Positions 60,838-64,000 of a stretch of 64,000 nt of DNA are shown here, piece after piece. Every line of letters starts with the position of its first letter. Position 1 is the stretch's first letter. The translations under genes were made by a program, and so were the position numbers. The notes beneath the pieces were generated by a model. The model worked only from the letters and a program-made list of their open reading frames with translations, was not told the DNA's origin and ran no database searches. The stretch comes from Deltaproteobacteria bacterium (GTDB taxonomy: Bacteria > Desulfobacterota > Binatia > UBA9968), in the NCBI GenBank assembly GCA_016210115.1, contig JACQUW010000312.1, positions 1 through 64,000 on the forward strand, written 5' to 3'.

Positions 60838-61071
60838 ATGGCTAAATCGGTTGTTACCTTCACCCAACCTGGCTGAGGCCCCTGCCATAGCGAGAAGGAG
60901 TTTCTTTCTCAGAAGGGGGTTTCGTTTACGGACAAAAACGTGCGAGAGGACCCGGCGGCGTTGCAGGAGCTTCTGGCTCTGGGTTATCGGAGCACTCCAG
61001 TAACGCTCATCGATGGTGAAGCGGTTGTTGGTTTTGATCAGGAAAAAATCGAGAAGCTTCTCGGATTGTAA
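60838..61071 (+). CDS. Glutaredoxin-like selenoprotein (Sec13)
   Basis: A TGA at 60874-60876 interrupts an otherwise continuous frame from ATG 60838 to TAA 61069. Read as selenocysteine it yields a 77-residue glutaredoxin: VTFTQPGUGPCHSEKEF, then GVSFTDKNVREDPAA, STPVTLIDGEAVVGFDQEKI. UGPC (Sec13, Cys16) replaces the CPYC/CGPC active site; the cis-Pro is in STPVT. GAGGA lies 5 bases before the ATG. A thiol-disulfide reductase is likely, with the substrate unknown. It sits 43 bases before a dienelactone hydrolase. Selenocysteine glutaredoxins are known. Confidence 0.92.
60877..60910 (+). promoter_or_regulatory. Bacterial SECIS-like hairpin after the glutaredoxin UGA
   Basis: GAGAAGG (60892-60898) pairs with CUUUCUC (60904-60910), seven pairs including one G-U, around the loop AGUUU. 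The stem starts 15 bases after the UGA. The loop form AGUNU is the same as in both UGSC genes although the stem sequence is unrelated. Confidence 0.72.
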
Positions 61072-61114
61072 TCGAAAAAGGAATTCATCTATTGCGCGAC
61101 AAGGGGAAAAACAT

Positions 61115-61984
61115 ATGGCAGACACGATCGAGCGCATCGAGGGCACCGAAAATGAATACATTAGTCGCCGTGAATTTATTCAGAAGAGCGCGGTTATAAC
61201 GGGCGGTCTCGCCGCCACGGCGCTGGCTGATTCTGCAAATCCTTCCAGGTCGTATTCGGCTCAGGTAGATCCCAATGATCCCGGGCTCTCCTCGACCGAG
61301 ATCAAATTTCCCTCCACGGATGGAACCCCTATCGGCGGCTACCTGACTCGCCCGAAAAAAGACGGAAGCCTCCCGGCTGTGGTTGTCATTCACGAAAATC
61401 GGGGGCTCAATGACCATATCCGGGACGTAGCGAGGAGACTCGCGAAGGCGGGTTATGTCGCGCTGGCTCCGGATCTTTTGACACGGCAAGGGGGAACCGC
61501 TTCTTTCGCCACTCCCGACGACGCGATCGCGGCGATTCGAAAAGTCGATGAAGACACCATTACTAAGGATCTCACCGGCGCCATCAATTATCTGAAAGGA
61601 CAGAATTTCGTGCGCTCCAACAAAATCGGTGTTGTGGGATTTTGTTGGGGCGGCGGGAATTCCCTGCTGATCGCCACCCGTAATCGGGACCTGGCGGCTG
61701 CGGTTGTCTACTACGGTCGTAGTCCCAAGAACCTGGATGACGTGCAAAATATCTCCGGTGCCGTGCTGGGCCACTACGGGGAAAAAGACCAGCCGATCAC
61801 CTCTGCGGTTCCCAAGCTGGAAGCCGCGATGAAAAAGCATGGGAAGTCTTTCGAATATAAGGTTTATCCGGGCGCTCCTCACGCCTTTAACAACGATACC
61901 AATCCCCAGCGCTACAACGCTTCGGCGGCCAAAGAGGCCTGGGATCGGACGCTGGAGTTTTTCAAGAAACATCTGCAGAGCTAA
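61115..61984 (+). CDS. Dienelactone hydrolase family protein, Tat-exported
   Basis: A 289-residue alpha/beta hydrolase starting at ATG 61115. A twin-arginine signal SRREFIQKSAVITGG lies at about 18-32, indicating Tat export. The body is the dienelactone hydrolase fold: IGGYLTRPKKDGSLPAVVVI, the catalytic Cys in VGVVGFCWGGGNS-type GFCWGGG, Asp in YGEKDQPI and His in PGAPHAFNND. It may act on ring-cleavage lactones or as a general carboxylesterase. It follows the selenoglutaredoxin by 43 bases. Confidence 0.9.
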   Translation: MADTIERIEGTENEYISRREFIQKSAVITGGLAATALADSANPSRSYSAQVDPNDPGLSSTEIKFPSTDGTPIGGYLTRPKKDGSLPAVVVIHENRGLNDHIRDVARRLAKAGYVALAPDLLTRQGGTASFATPDDAIAAIRKVDEDTITKDLTGAINYLKGQNFVRSNKIGVVGFCWGGGNSLLIATRNRDLAAAVVYYGRSPKNLDDVQNISGAVLGHYGEKDQPITSAVPKLEAAMKKHGKSFEYKVYPGAPHAFNNDTNPQRYNASAAKEAWDRTLEFFKKHLQS

Positions 61985-62071
61985 AGAAATCAGGAGAGAA
62001 AGTTAAGAGGGCGAGGAGGCTATTTGGAGCAGTTCCGAGCCTCACTACCCGGAAAAAAGACTGGGATCAGG

Positions 62072-62779
62072 CTAACTTCCCTTTAACTGTGATTTCCAAG
62101 CAGACGAGCTCAGCATCTTTCCTGTAACTCCTCTGGATTCGTCACTCGCCAGAAACACGAAGACGTCCGTTACCGACTCGGGTTTTTCGCCCCCATAGCC
62201 GGTGAGTTTGGTTGCCACGTAGCCCGGATCCACCGAGTTTACCCGGATATTGTGACTTCTTAGCTCCGCGGCCAGGCTTTGCGTGAAGCCTTCAATCCCC
62301 CATTTGGAGACCGCATAGGCCGTAAAATTGGCGTAAGCTCCTCGTCCGAGGGATGAGGAGAGATTGATAATCGAGCCGCCCTTCTCGCGAAGCATGAGCG
62401 GGAGAGCGGCTTTGGTCACCAGAAACGGGCCGCGCAGGTTAACGGCGATCGTGTAGTCCCACTTTTTCACCTCCAACTCGACCAGCGGGGCCGGCCGTGT
62501 CATGACGCCGGCGTTGTTGACGAGAACGTCGATTCTTCCGTAGCTCGATTCAATCTCCCGCAGGAGCTGGTTTACGGGCTCCTCCAGTGAAACGTCGCAG
62601 ACCCAGTGGCGGCATTCGCCTTTGAGTTGCCGGATTTCGTGTGCCGTTTCTTCGAGCTCAGAGGCAGTCCGGGCGCAGAGAACGAGCCTGGCTCCCTCGC
62701 GCGCGTAAGCCTGAGCCACGGCTTTGCCGATCCCTCTACCGCCACCCGTGATCAGGGTGACTTTGTTTTTCAATCGCAT
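62072..62779 (-). CDS. Short-chain dehydrogenase/reductase
   Basis: A 235-residue classical SDR with the coenzyme motif TGGGRGIGKAVAQ, NNAGVMTRPA, the catalytic SSSLGRGAYANFTAYAVSK (Ser-Tyr-Lys) and VDPGYVATKL. The Arg at position 2 of the motif GGRGIGK suggests NADPH preference. ATG 62779 agrees with the family start. The C-terminus is a little shorter than usual. Function unknown within this large family. Confidence 0.88.
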   Translation of the reverse strand: MRLKNKVTLITGGGRGIGKAVAQAYAREGARLVLCARTASELEETAHEIRQLKGECRHWVCDVSLEEPVNQLLREIESSYGRIDVLVNNAGVMTRPAPLVELEVKKWDYTIAVNLRGPFLVTKAALPLMLREKGGSIINLSSSLGRGAYANFTAYAVSKWGIEGFTQSLAAELRSHNIRVNSVDPGYVATKLTGYGGEKPESVTDVFVFLASDESRGVTGKMLSSSAWKSQLKGS

Positions 62780-63043
62780 AATTTTCTCTCCGTCTGATTT
62801 TTGATCGTTTGCTGCCAAGCGCCAGTTTGTCATAGATTATACCTTAAGCTTCCTCTTTCCGAAGCTAATGGCGTTCCATGTTCCTGCTCCAGAGGGCACG
62901 TTCGCGGTTGGAAGGGAGCGCGCGAACTGTTAGGATTTGGTTGAAAGGGTGAGAATATTCGTTCGAGACTACCCAGAAGTGGAAGGAACAGGTGATTTCA
63001 GAACAAATCGTCAAAACTGAATACCGTGGTGTCGAGGCAATTT

Positions 63044-63436
63044 ATGCAGTTTACCGGGCTTGATTACATAATTCTCATCGTGGAGGATCTGGACCGGGCG
63101 TTGCGTTTCTATACGGAAGTTCTCGGCCTTACGCTCGGTCATCGTTCAGGCGACTACGCTCAACTGGCCACCGGCGCGACCCGGATGGCGCTTTACACCA
63201 GAGCTGCAATGGAAAAGACTCTAGCAATGGAACTTCGAGCGCCCGCTCTGGATGCTCCGGGGTTCGAGATCGGCTTCAAGGTCGCCGACGTAGATGCGGT
63301 ATTTGCGGATTTGGTGGCTCGCGGCGCAGTCCCTGTGACGCCTCCAACAACACGCGCCTGGGGCCAACGCACGGCGTACGTCAGTGACCCGGATGGACAC
63401 TTGATCGAGCTCGCCCAGGACGTAAGAGAATCGTAG
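63044..63436 (+). CDS. VOC-family (glyoxalase/bleomycin-resistance fold) protein
   Basis: A 130-residue protein with two beta-alpha-beta-beta-beta halves: LDYIILIVEDLDRALRFYTE, VLGLTLGHRSGDYAQLATG, VADVDAVFADLVARG and VSDPDGHLIELAQ with a metal-ligand Glu. The His and Glu positions fit a metal-binding vicinal oxygen chelate enzyme. Substrate unknown. ATG 63044 is the preferred start. Confidence 0.88.
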   Translation: MQFTGLDYIILIVEDLDRALRFYTEVLGLTLGHRSGDYAQLATGATRMALYTRAAMEKTLAMELRAPALDAPGFEIGFKVADVDAVFADLVARGAVPVTPPTTRAWGQRTAYVSDPDGHLIELAQDVRES

Positions 63437-63502
63437 TGGTAACCTGTAGTGATTTATGTTGACACATCATCACGGCCGCGTGAGGCAGGGGAGTTATCGC
63501 AA

Positions 63503-63784
63503 ATGAACCAGACCAATAATCAAGGGGATTTTTGGGAGGCTCTCCGCAATCTAAGAAAATCCTCCACCGACAAGAAAATTGCGGGCGTCTGTGGAGGGTT
63601 TGGGGAGCACACCCCCATCCCGGCATGGATTTGGCGAGCGGTATTTCTCATTCTGGTCTTCGCCTGGGGCTTGGGCTTAATTGCTTACATCATACTCTGG
63701 ATCTGCATGCCGCCGGCAGATGAGAAGGTAAAATCTGAGAATGAGGAAGCGTCTCCAAGCCAAGAGGGCCGTTTAGATGGGTGA
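63503..63784 (+). CDS. PspC domain membrane protein
   Basis: A 93-residue protein starting at ATG 63503 behind an AGGGGAG site. LRKSSTDKKIAGVCGGFGEH, IPAWIWRAVFLILVFAWGLG and IILWICMPP are a PspC domain with one membrane helix pair; the tail is charged. PspC proteins respond to envelope stress. The gene ends 8 bases inside the following ATPase gene. Confidence 0.88.
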   Translation: MNQTNNQGDFWEALRNLRKSSTDKKIAGVCGGFGEHTPIPAWIWRAVFLILVFAWGLGLIAYIILWICMPPADEKVKSENEEASPSQEGRLDG

Positions 63785-64000
63785 AACCCGAGTCGATCTG
63801 CTACATCTTCTCGAGGACTTACGCGACGCCTATCCGGGATCGATCGAGGAGACGATTCTTACGGAGATCATCGCCAACGCTCTCGACTCGGGCGCCACAC
63901 AGATTATGTGCGAGTGCGATCCGGCCCAAAGCACCCTAATGACAGTGGATAATGGCTCCGGGATGCGCCGGCGCGAATTGGCGCGCTATCATGATATCGC
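63777..64000 (+). CDS. GHKL (HSP90/MutL-type) ATPase, 5' end only
   Basis: An open frame starts at ATG 63777 and runs past the window. The visible 74 residues carry the N-box ETILTEIIANALDSGATQI and the G1 motif MTVDNGSGM, hallmarks of the GHKL ATP-binding fold (Hsp90, MutL, histidine kinase). No phosphoacceptor or helical domain can be assessed. It overlaps the pspC gene by 8 bases, so they are coupled. Confidence 0.8.
   Translation, partial: MGETRVDLLHLLEDLRDAYPGSIEETILTEIIANALDSGATQIMCECDPAQSTLMTVDNGSGMRRRELARYHDI

Noticed and set aside
1..64000. Selenocysteine machinery genes (selA, selB, selC, selD) and CRISPR arrays
   Set aside because: None found in the window; Sec insertion must rely on genes elsewhere, and no direct-repeat arrays are present.

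Overview
The window is a bacterial chromosome segment with no rRNA, tRNA or CRISPR array that I could find. The gene content suggests an uncultivated soil or sediment lineage of the Binatota / Methylomirabilota-Rokubacteria / Desulfobacterota type: many solute-binding proteins, CaiB/BaiF CoA-transferases, hydantoinase-B proteins, MmgE/PrpD, a PEP-CTERM protein and selenoproteins. This placement is inference from gene content; there is no phylogenetic marker in the window.

Layout. 1-5.9 kb: a partial SEC-C protein, then a small minus-strand group of hypothetical genes separated by attC-like recombination sites (an integron cassette remnant without an integrase), a decayed permease fragment and two small hypothetical genes. 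5.9-8.8 kb: queG and a type I phosphodiesterase/nucleotide pyrophosphatase. 8.9-15.3 kb: a plus-strand cluster beginning with a UGSC-family selenoprotein whose in-frame UGA is at 9158, followed by a conserved partner protein, two solute-binding proteins, MmgE/PrpD and a 2-hydroxyacid dehydrogenase homologue. 15.4-21.6 kb: housekeeping and membrane genes (MgtC, MgtE, peptidoglycan-binding protein, SUMF1-domain protein, methyltransferase). 21.7-26 kb: a minus-strand operon of solute-binding protein, metallo-beta-lactamase-fold hydrolase and a hydantoinase-B protein fused to an acetone-carboxylase-gamma-like domain. 26.1-34.6 kb: three solute-binding proteins, a hydroxycinnamoyl-CoA hydratase/lyase-like enzyme, an acyl-CoA dehydrogenase and two CoA-transferases, plausibly a phenylpropanoid or aromatic-acid pathway. 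34.9-41 kb: a secreted protein, a LysR regulator, a NYN-domain protein, a PEP-CTERM protein and small genes. 41.3-54.7 kb: a second large catabolic cluster containing solute-binding proteins, HyuB, a luciferase-like oxidoreductase, a ThDP enzyme, the second UGSC selenoprotein flanked by two more copies of the partner protein, and an amidohydrolase. 54.8-64 kb: mainly housekeeping genes plus a third selenoprotein, a short glutaredoxin with a UGPC active site.

The main discovery is three genes that conventional translation splits at UGA. All three have a hairpin just after the UGA with the same apical loop form, AGUNU. The two UGSC genes each sit beside a ~345-residue protein family present in three copies, with two invariant cysteines exactly 98 residues apart; this suggests a selenocysteine-cysteine redox partnership. 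Ten solute-binding proteins are encoded without any transporter ATPase or intact permease, and three further decayed copies are visible.
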